A stretch of 64,000 nucleotides of DNA from Chryseobacterium gwangjuense (GTDB lineage: Bacteria > Bacteroidota > Bacteroidia > Flavobacteriales > Weeksellaceae). The notes beneath the pieces were generated by a model. It had not been told where the DNA came from. It saw only the letters and a program-made list of their open reading frames with translations, and made no database searches. Every line of letters begins with the position of its first letter. The stretch's first letter is position 1. The stretch is from contig NZ_JAJTNP010000004.1 in assembly GCF_021311115.1 (NCBI RefSeq), positions 372,001 through 436,000 of the forward strand, read 5' to 3'. Both the position numbers and the translations under genes were made by a program. Positions 25,498 through 35,484 of this stretch are shown here, piece after piece.

Positions 25498-26094
25498 ATG
25501 ATTTTTGAATACCTTAAATTAAATATAGATATTGATGATAATGCTTTTAATGAAATATATCCCGAACATATAAAAGCGTTATCACAGCGTCATTGGACTC
25601 CAGTTGCTGTTGCTAAGATGGCTGCAAAATACTTGGTTGATGATACCGATAGAAAAGTTTTGGATATTGGATCTGGAGCAGGTAAGTTTTGTCTCGTGGG
25701 AGCTGCTTCTACAGATGGTATATTCTACGGAGTTGAGCAAAGAACATCTCTAACTAAAATATCAAAAAAAATAGCTGATAAACACAATATATCAAATGTT
25801 GATTTTATTAATTTAAATATAAAAGAAATCTCTTTTTTAGAATATGAAGCGTTCTATTTTTTTAATTCTTTTTATGAGAATATAGATACTTCATGCTCAA
25901 TTGATGATACAATTATTCATAATAGAGATTTATACTATGATTATTCGGAGTATGTAAGGGAACAGCTTGATGCAACACCGGTAGGCACTCGTCTGGTTAC
26001 CTATTGGAGTAAGTGGGATGAAATTCCTAATAGTTTTAATCTAATTGATACTGCTTGTGATAAATTATTGAATTTTTGGGAAAAAGTAAGGTGA
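25498..26094 (+). CDS. Class I SAM-dependent methyltransferase
   Basis: A 198-aa Rossmann-fold methyltransferase. Motif I is VLDIGSGAGKFCLVGA (about residues 57-72), followed by an acidic strand end GVEQRTSL and FINLNIKEI; the catalytic-loop segment reads FFNSFYEN. The N-terminal region is hydrophilic and no substrate-binding domain is recognised, so the substrate is unknown. It lies 94 bp after gcvT on the same strand and may be expressed from its own promoter. Confidence 0.82.
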   Translation: MIFEYLKLNIDIDDNAFNEIYPEHIKALSQRHWTPVAVAKMAAKYLVDDTDRKVLDIGSGAGKFCLVGAASTDGIFYGVEQRTSLTKISKKIADKHNISNVDFINLNIKEISFLEYEAFYFFNSFYENIDTSCSIDDTIIHNRDLYYDYSEYVREQLDATPVGTRLVTYWSKWDEIPNSFNLIDTACDKLLNFWEKVR

Positions 26095-26211
26095 AAAACA
26101 AAATTCTTCTGGGCGATAATTGGTGTTGTGGAAGAAAAAATAAAATGACAATATTGAGAAATCTTATTTGTCAACAGAATACATAGGTCTGAATATTATG
26201 TATTTTTTTTT

Positions 26212-26262
26212 AGTATTACTACATTTTTGTAGTAATACTTTTCATTATTATAAGTATTACTA
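26212..26262. repeat. Perfect 12-bp palindromic repeat plus an extra half-site
   Basis: AGTATTACTACA (26212-26223) pairs with TGTAGTAATACT (26228-26239) across a TTTT loop, and AGTATTACTA recurs at 26253-26262. The T run after the stem could make it a weak terminator for the methyltransferase gene. The third copy argues for an operator in front of the metal-efflux genes. Confidence 0.6.
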
Positions 26263-26332
26263 TTTTGAAAAATACAGTGTAAAATATTGTACAAATTAGA
26301 TTATTTAAAATCATTCTTAATGAAATATTTCG

Positions 26333-26340
26333 TAATTTTG
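26333..26340 (+). promoter_or_regulatory. -7 box of the small exported protein gene, leaderless arrangement
   Basis: TAATTTTG matches TAnnTTTG and ends 5 bp before the GTG start at 26346, so the transcript would have almost no leader. The paralogous gene at 35485 has TGATTTTG at the matching position, also directly before a GTG. Confidence 0.45.
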
Positions 26341-26345
26341 ATACA

Positions 26346-26732
26346 GTGAAAAAGCTGATTTCCATATTGTTGTTATCCCTTTATTTGGTTTCTACAACCG
26401 AACTATATCAGTTTTTGAAAATGCCGCTTCTCATTGAGCATTATTTTCAGCACAAAAACCTTAATTCAGAAATGTCGTTTACTGCATTTCTGAAAATGCA
26501 TTATGATCATCCGGTTAAAGATAATGATTATGATCAGGATCAGAAGCTACCTTTTGTTTCACACGCAAGTCCTCTTTCTGTTGCATTTACCGTTAATCCA
26601 ATTTTAGATCTTCATTGTATAGAAAAGGTATTTAATCCTATTGGCATAAAACAAATCCTTTATAAAAATGTCCTTTATAATAAGGAAATTTTAAATTCTA
26701 TCTGGGAGCCCCCAAGATTTCATCAATCTTAA
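26346..26732 (+). CDS. Small exported protein of the metal-efflux operon, paralogue A
   Basis: A 128-aa protein starting with GTG. The N-terminus MKKLISILLLSLYLVSTTEL is a signal peptide or anchor. The body has a His/Asp-rich stretch (HYFQHKN, MHYDHPVKDNDYDQD) followed by LPF, and ends with SIWEPPRF. It is about 55% identical by eye to 35485-35874. Proteins of this kind are often found in front of CusA/CzcA operons in Flavobacteriia, and the His and Asp residues suggest periplasmic metal binding (inference). The gene lies 137 bp before the RND gene. A hairpin (26742-26762) lies between them. Confidence 0.75.
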   Translation: MKKLISILLLSLYLVSTTELYQFLKMPLLIEHYFQHKNLNSEMSFTAFLKMHYDHPVKDNDYDQDQKLPFVSHASPLSVAFTVNPILDLHCIEKVFNPIGIKQILYKNVLYNKEILNSIWEPPRFHQS

Positions 26733-26741
26733 TCTATTTTT

Positions 26742-26762
26742 CTCAATCATTCTCTGATTGAG
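26742..26762 (+). other. Small hairpin between the exported protein and the RND gene
   Basis: CTCAATCA and TGATTGAG form an 8-bp perfect stem with a 5-nt loop, followed by a moderately T-rich stretch. It may be a weak terminator or an mRNA processing or stability element that sets the ratio of the two proteins. Confidence 0.35.
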
Positions 26763-26869
26763 GGTATTTTGCTTTGCCATAATATCTGCAAAAGATGCAG
26801 ATGCATTCATTGTGTGCTTCAAAATACCTACAACTTATCTCAATAATTAAGATTAATAATTAATCATTT

Positions 26870-29800
26870 ATGCTTACAAAAATCATTGAGTTTTCTGTAA
26901 AGAATAAACTCATTATTGCCTTGTTGGTATTAGGGCTTATTGGAATTGGTTCCTATCAGGTCACTAAATTACCGATAGATGCGGTACCCGACATAACCAA
27001 TAATCAGGTACAGGTTATTACCATTGCACCTTCTTTTGGAGCAACGGATATAGAACGACTTGTTACCTTTCCTATAGAACAGACCAATAATAATATTTCA
27101 GGACTAAAAGAGATTCGAAGTTTTTCCAGATTCGGGCTATCTCTTGTTACTATTGTTTTCGAAGATGATGTTGACATTTATTGGGCAAGACAGCAGGTTG
27201 CTGAAAGACTGCAACAGGTACAGGCTGTCATTCCACAAGGGATAGGAAATCCCCAACTAGGACCTATTTCCACTGGACTGGGTGAAATTTTTCAGTATGT
27301 AATAAGACCTGAAAAAGGATATGAAAAAAAATACAATATCATGGAGCTTCGTACAATTCAGGATTGGATTGTAAGGAGGCAGCTTTTAGGTGTAAAAGGG
27401 GTTGCAGAAGTCAGCAGCTTTGGAGGAAAGTTAAAACAATATGAGATTGCAGTCAATCCGGATAGGTTGAATGCTTATGGAATTACCATTAATGATGTTT
27501 TCGATGCGCTACAAGCTAATAATCAAAATACAGGAGGTGCTTATATTGAAAAAGGACCTACCGTTTTATACATTAGAAGTGAAGGTTTGGTCGGAAACAT
27601 TGAAGAAATTAAAAATATTTCTATTGCTACAAAAACAAATGATGTTCCACTGTTTATAAGAGATATTGCAGAAGTAAAGCCGGGTTTTGCTACCCGATAC
27701 GGAGCTATGACCATTAATGATGAAGGAGAAGTCTCAGGAGCGGTCGTTATGATGCTTAAAGGTGAAAACAGTAACCAGGTGATTAAAAATGTAAAAGAGA
27801 AAATCGCTCAGGTTCAGAAAACGCTTCCAAAAGGAGTAGTGATAGAACCTTTTCTGGATCGGACCAAAATGGTGAATAATGCTATTGGTACTGTTGAAAA
27901 AAATCTTACAGAAGGAGCATTGATCGTGGTTTTTATTCTTGTATTATTCCTTGGAAATATAAGAGCCGGTTTACTGGTGGCTTCAGTGATTCCTCTTGCT
28001 ATGTTATTTGCAATTTGTATGATGAATCTTTTCGGAGTTAGCGGTAATCTGATGAGCCTTGGAGCTCTGGATTTCGGTTTGATTATCGATGGCGCGGTGA
28101 TTATTGTAGAATCTATATTACATCAGTTCAGTCATAATTCAAAATTCAAAAAGATTTTTTCTGTTGGAGCAGAAGAAATGGATACCGTTGTTATAGATTC
28201 TGCAGGAAAAATGATGAACAGTGCGGTTTTCGGACAGATCATTATCCTGATTGTTTATCTGCCGATTCTTACCCTACAGGGAATTGAAGGAAAAATGTTC
28301 AAACCAATGGCTCAGACCGTTGCTTTTGCATTACTGGGCGCATTTTTATTGTCATTAACGTATATCCCGATGATGAGTGCTGTTTTATTGAAAAAAAGAA
28401 GTGAAAAAACTACTTTTTCAGATAGAATTATGAAGAAAGTAGAGAAGATTTATCTTCATACTTTACTTAAGCTTCTTAGAGTTCCGAAAACGATTTTTGC
28501 GATTGTGGCTGTCCTGTTTATAATGGCCGTTTTCATCTTATCCAGAATGGGAGGGGAATTTATTCCATCTCTTGAAGAAGGCGATTTTGCGGTGGACACA
28601 AGAGTTTTACCCGGAAGTAATCTAACAACGACGATTGAAAGTACCCAGAAGGCTGCTCATATTCTTAAATCCAGATTTCCTGAAGTGGAAAAGGTAGTGA
28701 CAAAGATCGGAAGTGGGGAGGTTCCTACTGACCCAATGCCCATGGATGCTTCAGATATGATGGTTATTTTAAAAGATAAAAAAGAATGGACTTCAGCTTC
28801 CTCTTTCCCGGAACTGGCAGATAAAATGGGGAAACAACTTCAGGATGTTCCGGGAATTACCGCCAGTTTCCAGTTCCCTGTTCAGATGCGTTTTAATGAA
28901 TTAATGACGGGGGCAAGACAGGATGTTGTTATCAAGATTTTTGGAGAAGATCTGGATGTTCTTTCACAATATGCCCAGAAGCTTGGAAAAATTATAGAGA
29001 CTGTGGATGGAACTCAGAATCTTTATATAGAACCTATTTCCGGAATGCCACAAGTTATTATAGAATACAATCGTCCTTTGATTGCTCAGTATCATTTGTC
29101 TATCTCAGACATCAACAGGATTGTTAACACAGCATTTGCAGGACAAAGTACAGGATTGGTTTTTGAAGGTGAAAAACGTTTCGACATGGTAGTACGGCTT
29201 GATACCAAGGATCGGAAAAATGTTACCGATATTAAGAATCTCCTGGTTCCTACTCCTTCCGGAAATCAGATCCCGCTATCTCAGCTTGCCAAAGTAGAAG
29301 TGAAAAATGGTCCCAACCAAATTCAGAGGGAAAACGCTCAGAGAAGAATTGTAGTAGGCTTCAATATAAAAGGACGGGATGTACAAAGTATTGTGGAAGA
29401 GCTACAGCGCAAAGCAGATCAAAAAATGAAGCTTCCCACAGGATATTATATGACTTACGGAGGATCATTTGAAAATCTTAATAATGCCAAACAGCGTCTT
29501 ATGATTGCTGTTCCGATTGCATTGGCTCTTATTTTCGTTATGCTGTTCCTGGCTTTTAATTCTGTTAAAGAAAGTTTACTTATCTATACTGCAATTCCCC
29601 TTTCTATTATTGGTGGAGTATTTCTGATGGCATTGCGGGGTATGCCTTTCAGTATCAGTGCGGGAGTAGGATTTATCGCACTTTTTGGAGTGGCGGTTTT
29701 AAATGGAATTGTTTTAATCTCAGAGTTTAACCGTCTTCATAAAAGAGGAATTAAAAATATAGTAAGAATTGTTATAGACGGAGGGGAATCAAGACTTCGT

Positions 29801-31213
29801 CCCGTTCTGATGACGGCTTTTGTGGCTTCATTAGGATTTATTCCAATGGCTGTAAGTAGTGGTGCCGGAGCGGAAGTTCAGCGACCTTTGGCAACTGTTG
29901 TTATTGGTGGGCTGATGGTAGCGACTTTTCTTACCCTATTCGTTTTACCATTGCTTTACGTAAATATTGAAAAAGGATTTAAAATGAAAAAGCGCAATCA
30001 TAAAAACTTTGCAGCGGTGTTGATTTTGGTTTTTAGCGTAATGGGAACCGGTGTTAAATCCCAAACTTCGATCAGTCTGCAAAATGCTATTAATATAGCA
30101 CTAGAGAACAATAGAAATCTTAAAAATGAAAAACTGAAATCAGAGTATTCAAAAGCATTGATTCAATCTGCCAATGATATTCCGCAAACAGGAATTTCAA
30201 TCGATTACGGGCAGATCAATAGTGCTTACAACGATATGAAATTCGGAATTTCCCAAAACATTGCGTTTCCGTCAGTGTATAAAAAACAGAAGAATGTATA
30301 TACTGAAGAATGGAAAAGATCTTTGTTGAATGTTTCTCTTAAAGAATATGAGCTGAAGAAAGCCGTGAGTCTTACCTTTTATAATATCCTGTATTGGAAA
30401 GACAAGGAACAGCTTCTTCATGAAATATTAAAATTGTACACCGATTTTCTGAACAAAGCAAGCATTCGTTTAAAAGCGGGTGAGAGTAATATTCTGGAAA
30501 AAACAACAGCTTCCAATCAAAAATCAGCTATAGAAATTCAGTTAAAACAAGTAGAACAGGAACTTTCTGTTTTAGGATATCAGCTTCAGTGGCTTTTGAA
30601 TACCGAAACAGAATTTTTACCTGAGGATCAGAAATTATTTAATGGAGTCTCTAAAACCGAACTTAGCTTACATCCTACCATTAAATTGCTACAACAACAG
30701 AAAAATGTTTCTGAGCAGCAGATTGCTCTTGAAAAGGCAAAAATGCTTCCCGGTCTGCAGTTGGCTTACAATCTTAACAGTTTCAGAGGAATGGGAGCTG
30801 ATGATAAAGTGTATGGATCTGCACCACAGTTTCATTCTGTACAGCTGGGCGTTTCGGTTCCTGTCTTTTCAGGAAGCCAGAAGTCAAGAATACAGGCTGC
30901 AAAAATTGCAGAATCAGTTGCTGAAAACGATGTGCTCAACACAGAATTTGCTCTGAAGAATCAGTTTAAAAAAACAACCAATATTTATCAGAATAATCTT
31001 GATATTGTTTCCCAATATGAAAGCTCAGAGCTGAAAAATGCCGATATCATTACTGAAACAGCTAAGAAACAGTTTTTGGCAGGTGAAATTAATTACCTGG
31101 AATTTGTCATGTTGGTCAATCAGGCAGTTACCTTAAAGAATAATTATGCTGATGCCGTATGGAAACTGAATCAAAGTGCTATAGAACTTGAATATCTTAC
31201 TTTAAACCCTTAA
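26870..31213 (+). CDS. CusA/CzcA-family heavy-metal RND transporter fused to a TolC-like outer-membrane domain
   Basis: A 1447-aa fusion. Residues 1 to about 1035 are a heavy-metal RND pump: N-terminal TM1, a large periplasmic loop, and the TM4 signature LDFGLIIDGAVIIVES near 400, which carries the proton-relay Asp, then a second TM block with FGVAVLNGIVLISEF. From about residue 1039 (MKKRNHKNFAAV) a signal-like hydrophobic segment leads into a TolC/CusC-type helical domain (LQNAINIALENNRNLKNE). Such pump-channel fusions are known in Bacteroidota. Whether the protein is processed between the halves is unknown. It exports metal cations from the periplasm with the CusB-like adaptor encoded 2 bp downstream. 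The ion (Cu/Ag or Zn/Co/Cd) cannot be fixed. Confidence 0.93.
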   Translation: MLTKIIEFSVKNKLIIALLVLGLIGIGSYQVTKLPIDAVPDITNNQVQVITIAPSFGATDIERLVTFPIEQTNNNISGLKEIRSFSRFGLSLVTIVFEDDVDIYWARQQVAERLQQVQAVIPQGIGNPQLGPISTGLGEIFQYVIRPEKGYEKKYNIMELRTIQDWIVRRQLLGVKGVAEVSSFGGKLKQYEIAVNPDRLNAYGITINDVFDALQANNQNTGGAYIEKGPTVLYIRSEGLVGNIEEIKNISIATKTNDVPLFIRDIAEVKPGFATRYGAMTINDEGEVSGAVVMMLKGENSNQVIKNVKEKIAQVQKTLPKGVVIEPFLDRTKMVNNAIGTVEKNLTEGALIVVFILVLFLGNIRAGLLVASVIPLAMLFAICMMNLFGVSGNLMSLGALDFGLIIDGAVIIVESILHQFSHNSKFKKIFSVGAEEMDTVVIDSAGKMMNSAVFGQIIILIVYLPILTLQGIEGKMFKPMAQTVAFALLGAFLLSLTYIPMMSAVLLKKRSEKTTFSDRIMKKVEKIYLHTLLKLLRVPKTIFAIVAVLFIMAVFILSRMGGEFIPSLEEGDFAVDTRVLPGSNLTTTIESTQKAAHILKSRFPEVEKVVTKIGSGEVPTDPMPMDASDMMVILKDKKEWTSASSFPELADKMGKQLQDVPGITASFQFPVQMRFNELMTGARQDVVIKIFGEDLDVLSQYAQKLGKIIETVDGTQNLYIEPISGMPQVIIEYNRPLIAQYHLSISDINRIVNTAFAGQSTGLVFEGEKRFDMVVRLDTKDRKNVTDIKNLLVPTPSGNQIPLSQLAKVEVKNGPNQIQRENAQRRIVVGFNIKGRDVQSIVEELQRKADQKMKLPTGYYMTYGGSFENLNNAKQRLMIAVPIALALIFVMLFLAFNSVKESLLIYTAIPLSIIGGVFLMALRGMPFSISAGVGFIALFGVAVLNGIVLISEFNRLHKRGIKNIVRIVIDGGESRLRPVLMTAFVASLGFIPMAVSSGAGAEVQRPLATVVIGGLMVATFLTLFVLPLLYVNIEKGFKMKKRNHKNFAAVLILVFSVMGTGVKSQTSISLQNAINIALENNRNLKNEKLKSEYSKALIQSANDIPQTGISIDYGQINSAYNDMKFGISQNIAFPSVYKKQKNVYTEEWKRSLLNVSLKEYELKKAVSLTFYNILYWKDKEQLLHEILKLYTDFLNKASIRLKAGESNILEKTTASNQKSAIEIQLKQVEQELSVLGYQLQWLLNTETEFLPEDQKLFNGVSKTELSLHPTIKLLQQQKNVSEQQIALEKAKMLPGLQLAYNLNSFRGMGADDKVYGSAPQFHSVQLGVSVPVFSGSQKSRIQAAKIAESVAENDVLNTEFALKNQFKKTTNIYQNNLDIVSQYESSELKNADIITETAKKQFLAGEINYLEFVMLVNQAVTLKNNYADAVWKLNQSAIELEYLTLNP

Positions 31214-31215
31214 CA

Positions 31216-32355
31216 ATGAAACTTAAAATTATATCATATTTTCTATCCATAGGATTGCTCCTGTTTTACCAATGTAAAGACCATGAAAAAACAGAACCGG
31301 TTTCTGCCACGTCGAAAGATGAAAATGTAGTGGTTCTTACCGATGCTCAATTGAGAAATGCTCCGATAGAAACAACAACGCTTTCTTTACAGAAGATTTC
31401 TTCAGTTTTAAAGCTTAACGGGATGATTGATGTTCCACCACAAAATTTGGTTTCGGTAAGTATTCCTTTGGGAGGTTATCTCAAATCCAGCAATTTACTT
31501 CCTGGCAAACCAGTATCAAAAGGTCAGGTGATTGCAGTTATCGAAAATCCGCAGTTTATTCAGCTTCAGCAGGATTATCTGATGTCAAAATCTAAAGTAC
31601 ATTTTGCCCAATTGGATTATAACCGTCAGAAAACATTGAACCAAAGCCAGGCAACCAGTGATAAGGTGATGCAGCAGGCACAATCTGAAATGAACAGTCA
31701 TAAAATTTTAATGAATTCTCTGGCTCAGCAGCTTCGTCTTATTAATATAAACCCTGAATCGCTGAGCTCTGGCAATATTACGAGAAGTGTACCTGTTTAC
31801 AGCAGTATCAATGGCTTTGTAAGCAAGGTAAATGTGAATGTCGGGAAATATGTAAATCCATCCGATGTACTTTTTGAATTAATTAATCCTGATGATATTC
31901 ACCTTACTCTTAAAGTCTATGAAAAGGATCTGAAAAGCCTGAACAAAGGGCAGCGGTTCGCAGCATATACCAATACTGCTCCTGATAAAAAGTATTACGG
32001 AGAAATCTTATTGGTAAGTAAAGATGTTAATCCCGGAGGTTGGGCTGAAGTACATTGCCATTTTGAAAAATATGATCAGAGTCTTGTGCCGGGAATGTAC
32101 ATGAATGCAGAAATAGAAACAAGTACCACTTTTTCTAATGCCGTTCCAGAGGAGAGCATCGTCAATTTTGAAGGGAAAGATTTTGTTTTCGTGGAAGATA
32201 AAAAACAAACCTACAGATTGACTCCTGTAAAATTAGGTGAAACGGAAAACGGATTCATACAGATTCTCAATTTTAATGATTTTAATAATAAAAAAATAGT
32301 AATCAAAAATGCTTATACACTTCTTATGAAGCTTAAAAATACAGAAGGAGAATAG
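31216..32355 (+). CDS. CusB/CzcB-like periplasmic adaptor lipoprotein
   Basis: A 379-aa membrane-fusion protein. The N-terminus ends in a lipobox with Cys at about residue 20 (GLLLFYQCK). A barrel-sandwich hybrid segment follows (GGYLKSSNLLPGKPVSKGQVIAVIENPQ, given here only as the region near 75-105), then an alpha-hairpin, beta-barrel and C-terminal proximal domain. It links the RND pump to the outer-membrane channel. It starts 2 bp after the RND-TolC fusion gene, so the two are certainly one operon. There is no extra N-terminal metal-binding domain. Confidence 0.92.
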   Translation: MKLKIISYFLSIGLLLFYQCKDHEKTEPVSATSKDENVVVLTDAQLRNAPIETTTLSLQKISSVLKLNGMIDVPPQNLVSVSIPLGGYLKSSNLLPGKPVSKGQVIAVIENPQFIQLQQDYLMSKSKVHFAQLDYNRQKTLNQSQATSDKVMQQAQSEMNSHKILMNSLAQQLRLININPESLSSGNITRSVPVYSSINGFVSKVNVNVGKYVNPSDVLFELINPDDIHLTLKVYEKDLKSLNKGQRFAAYTNTAPDKKYYGEILLVSKDVNPGGWAEVHCHFEKYDQSLVPGMYMNAEIETSTTFSNAVPEESIVNFEGKDFVFVEDKKQTYRLTPVKLGETENGFIQILNFNDFNNKKIVIKNAYTLLMKLKNTEGE

Positions 32356-32404
32356 CTTTTGATAAATGAATAAGTACTTTAAAAATCAAGTAAAATATAA
32401 AACA

Positions 32405-32869
32405 ATGAAAACATCATCTTTAATAAAAACAGGAACCGGATTTGTCGCTCTATTGATAATTGCTATACAGTTTTTTGATACTGACAAAAATATATCAGCT
32501 ACTCCTTCGGAAAATGCAATTGAAAAACAATATAAGATGTCCTCTCATGTACAGGGTTTATTAAAAACAAGCTGTTATGACTGTCATTCTAATAATACAG
32601 CTTATCCATGGTATAATAATATACAGCCAGTAAAATGGTGGTTGGCGGATCATGTCAATTCTGGAAAAAGGCATTTGAATTTTGATGAATTCAATACCTA
32701 TTCTAAAGAAAAGAAATTGAAAAAATTAGACGAGATTACTGAAACGGTAAGAAGTGGAGAAATGCCTCTAAGCTCGTATACAGTTATCCATCATAATGCA
32801 AAATTATCTTCTGAAGATAAATTAGAAGTAGAAAAATGGGTGGATCAAGTCAAAAAGCAGATTCAGTAA
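32405..32869 (+). CDS. Haem-binding-domain (haem_bd) protein
   Basis: A 154-aa exported protein. After a membrane segment (residues 8-23) it has CYDCH, a c-type haem attachment motif, then PWYNNIQPVKWWLADHVNSG and a helical end with SGEMPLSSY, the pattern of the haem_bd family (PF14376). An ATG at 32366 would add 13 residues (MNKYFKNQVKYKT) before the signal; 32405 gives the more usual N-terminus. Role unknown; it probably acts as a small periplasmic cytochrome. It sits between the metal-efflux genes and a P-type ATPase on the same strand. Confidence 0.87.
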   Translation: MKTSSLIKTGTGFVALLIIAIQFFDTDKNISATPSENAIEKQYKMSSHVQGLLKTSCYDCHSNNTAYPWYNNIQPVKWWLADHVNSGKRHLNFDEFNTYSKEKKLKKLDEITETVRSGEMPLSSYTVIHHNAKLSSEDKLEVEKWVDQVKKQIQ

Positions 32870-32942
32870 TAGGGAAAAAATGGCAAATAATTTTCTGCCA
32901 TGACAAAAACTTTCAGTAAATTTAATACTAGATCCATCTCGC

Positions 32943-35450
32943 ATGAATTACAATATACCTGAAGACCTGAAAGGGCTTACAGAAGCTGAGGTTACGGCTT
33001 CCCGAAAAAAATACGGTTATAACAGATTAGAAGCGATTAAGAAGGAAACATGGATAGGTATGCTTATCAGTATCCTGAAAGAACCCATGCTTATTTTATT
33101 GATATGTGTTTCCCTCATTTATGTAGTTATAGGCGATTATGGAGAAGCTGTATTTATGTTTGTGGCGATAGTAGGTGTGACTGCTATTTCCTTTTATCAG
33201 GATAACCGGAGCAAGAAAGCACTTGAAGAACTCGAAAAGCTTAATGAACCTTTAAGTAAGGTAATTAGAAATTCAAAGGTGGTGAAAATTCCTACTTTTG
33301 AAATTGCTGTCGGTGATCTTTGTATTACAGAAGAAGGGAATCTGATCAATGCTGATGGGAAGATTGTTCACAGCAATGATTTTTCGGTTAATCAATCTTC
33401 TTTGACAGGGGAAAGTTTTTCTGTTTTCAAAGACAGTCAATCGGAAGATAATAAAGTATACAGTGGAACTATTACGGTTTCCGGACTTGCTGTTTTTGTA
33501 GTTGAAAGTATAGGAAAAGAAACCAAAGTAGGGAAAATAGGGCAATCTATTCTGGGAATAAAGGAAGAAGCTTCGCCTTTACAACTTCAGATCCGGAGTT
33601 TTGTAAAAGGTATGGCTATTATTGGGTTGGTTATCTTTATGGCAGTATGTGTTTTCAGTTTCATCAAAACAGGCGACTTTGTTACCAGCTTATTAAGTGG
33701 TCTTACATTGGCGATGTCTGTACTTCCTGAAGAAATTCCTGTCGCTTTTACAACATTCATGGCTTTGGGAGCCTGGAAACTGATGCGTGAAGGAATCATT
33801 ATCAAACGAAGCAGCATTGTTGAGACATTGGGAAGTGTTACAGTAATATGTACGGATAAGACGGGAACAATTACTAAAAATTCTATGCAGTTAAAACACC
33901 TTTACGATTATCAATCTGATACCATTTACGAGCAGGAAGAATTTAAAATAAAAGAACTGGACGAACTCATTGCTTATGCCATGTGGAGTAGTGAGCCGGT
34001 ACCTTTTGATCCGATGGAAATAACTTTGCATAAGGTTTACGAACAAACTCAGGATTCAGATAAAAGAAAAGATTACCAGTTATTTCATGAATATCCGTTG
34101 GAAGGAAAGCCTCCGATGATGACGCATCTTTTTGAGAATGAACAAAAAAAAAGAATTATTGCTGCTAAAGGGGCTCCTGAAGCCATCCTTAATGTTTCTC
34201 AACTTTCCGAAGAAGAAAAGAACAAAGTACGAGAAGTCATAAAAGAATTCGGAGAACAAGGATATCGTGTTCTTGGGGTGGCTAAATCCCATTTCGAAGG
34301 AAATAATTTTCCTGTAAAGCAACAGGATTTTACATTTGAATTTTTAGGATTGACTGTATTTTATGATCCTCCTAAAAAAGGAATAAAAAATGTGTTTCAG
34401 CATATTTATGATGCAGGGATTAAGGTAAAAGTAATTACAGGAGATAATGCAGATACAACAAAGGCGATTGCAATGCAGGCAGGAATTATAAATGACAGTC
34501 CTGCGATAAACGGAAGCGAAATAGCTTCAAGTTCTGAAGATGACCTGCTGAAGCTCTCCGAAAATACAACGTTATTTACAAGAATGTTTCCCGAAGCAAA
34601 GCTTGAAGTGGTAAATGCTCTGAAAGCCCAAGGTAATGTAGTCGCAATGCTCGGCGATGGTGTGAATGACGGACCTGCATTGAAGGCGGCTCACATAGGA
34701 GTAGCGATGGGGAATAAAGGAACTGAGATTGCTAAATCGGCTGCTGCTTTGGTGATTACGAATGATGATCTAGAAAAGCTGGTAGTAGGAATTGCTGCCG
34801 GTCGAAGAATTTATGCTAATATCAAAAAGGCAGTTCAGTATATCATTTCCATTCATATACCTATTATCTTAACGGTTTCTTTACCATTATTCTTAGGGTG
34901 GATATTCCCTCACATATTTACACCGGTTCATGTCATTTTCCTCGAATTGGTAATGGGGCCTACCTGTTCCATTGTGTATGAGAATGAGCCTATTGAAAAA
35001 AATGCAATGAAGAAACCTCCAAGAGCACTTACGGATACCTTCTTGAACTGGAAAGAGCTTATGGTAAGTATTGTTCAGGGGCTGGTTATTACAGCAGGAA
35101 TAATATGGATATATCAGTATTCTGTTGATCTTGGGAATGATGAAGTAAAAACGAGAGCTTGGGTTTTCAGTACCTTGATATTTGCCAATATATTGCTGAG
35201 TCTGGTGAACCGTTCTTTCTATTACAGCATATTTGAAAGCTTTAAAAATCGTAATTTTCTGCTAATGGGGATTTCGGCATTGGTTCTTGTGCTGTTATTT
35301 ATTATTCTTTATGTAAAGCCTGTATCAGGATTCTTTAGTGTAACCTCTCTTACTGTAATAGAATTGGGGATGACATTACTTGTTGCTGCTGTTTCAGTAT
35401 TGTGGTTTGAGGGATATAAACTTGTAAAAAGGTATACAGGAAAAAAATAA
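32943..35450 (+). CDS. Cation-transporting P-type ATPase (P2-like)
   Basis: An 835-aa P-type ATPase. It has an N-terminal cation-ATPase segment, the actuator motif SLTGES (about residue 155), the TM4 motif LPEEIPV, the phosphorylation motif CTDKTGTIT (Asp near 305), KGAPEAIL in the nucleotide domain and MLGDGVNDGPAL near 570, followed by a C-terminal membrane block. There are no N-terminal CxxC metal domains and no CPC in TM4, so it is not a copper/zinc P1B pump. It resembles P2 Ca2+/Mn2+-type ATPases, but the ion is not certain. It lies 73 bp after the haem_bd gene. Confidence 0.92.
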   Translation: MNYNIPEDLKGLTEAEVTASRKKYGYNRLEAIKKETWIGMLISILKEPMLILLICVSLIYVVIGDYGEAVFMFVAIVGVTAISFYQDNRSKKALEELEKLNEPLSKVIRNSKVVKIPTFEIAVGDLCITEEGNLINADGKIVHSNDFSVNQSSLTGESFSVFKDSQSEDNKVYSGTITVSGLAVFVVESIGKETKVGKIGQSILGIKEEASPLQLQIRSFVKGMAIIGLVIFMAVCVFSFIKTGDFVTSLLSGLTLAMSVLPEEIPVAFTTFMALGAWKLMREGIIIKRSSIVETLGSVTVICTDKTGTITKNSMQLKHLYDYQSDTIYEQEEFKIKELDELIAYAMWSSEPVPFDPMEITLHKVYEQTQDSDKRKDYQLFHEYPLEGKPPMMTHLFENEQKKRIIAAKGAPEAILNVSQLSEEEKNKVREVIKEFGEQGYRVLGVAKSHFEGNNFPVKQQDFTFEFLGLTVFYDPPKKGIKNVFQHIYDAGIKVKVITGDNADTTKAIAMQAGIINDSPAINGSEIASSSEDDLLKLSENTTLFTRMFPEAKLEVVNALKAQGNVVAMLGDGVNDGPALKAAHIGVAMGNKGTEIAKSAAALVITNDDLEKLVVGIAAGRRIYANIKKAVQYIISIHIPIILTVSLPLFLGWIFPHIFTPVHVIFLELVMGPTCSIVYENEPIEKNAMKKPPRALTDTFLNWKELMVSIVQGLVITAGIIWIYQYSVDLGNDEVKTRAWVFSTLIFANILLSLVNRSFYYSIFESFKNRNFLLMGISALVLVLLFIILYVKPVSGFFSVTSLTVIELGMTLLVAAVSVLWFEGYKLVKRYTGKK

Positions 35451-35484
35451 GTATTTTTAATAGAATATTTTATGATTTTGATTT

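Noticed and set aside
16618-26100. Search for a right attachment site (second copy of the tRNA-Ser 3' end)
   Set aside because: No copy of the 3' end sequence was found by eye, so no element boundaries are reported.
30642-30956. 104-aa plus-strand frame
   Set aside because: Out-of-phase reading within the TolC-like part of the RND fusion.
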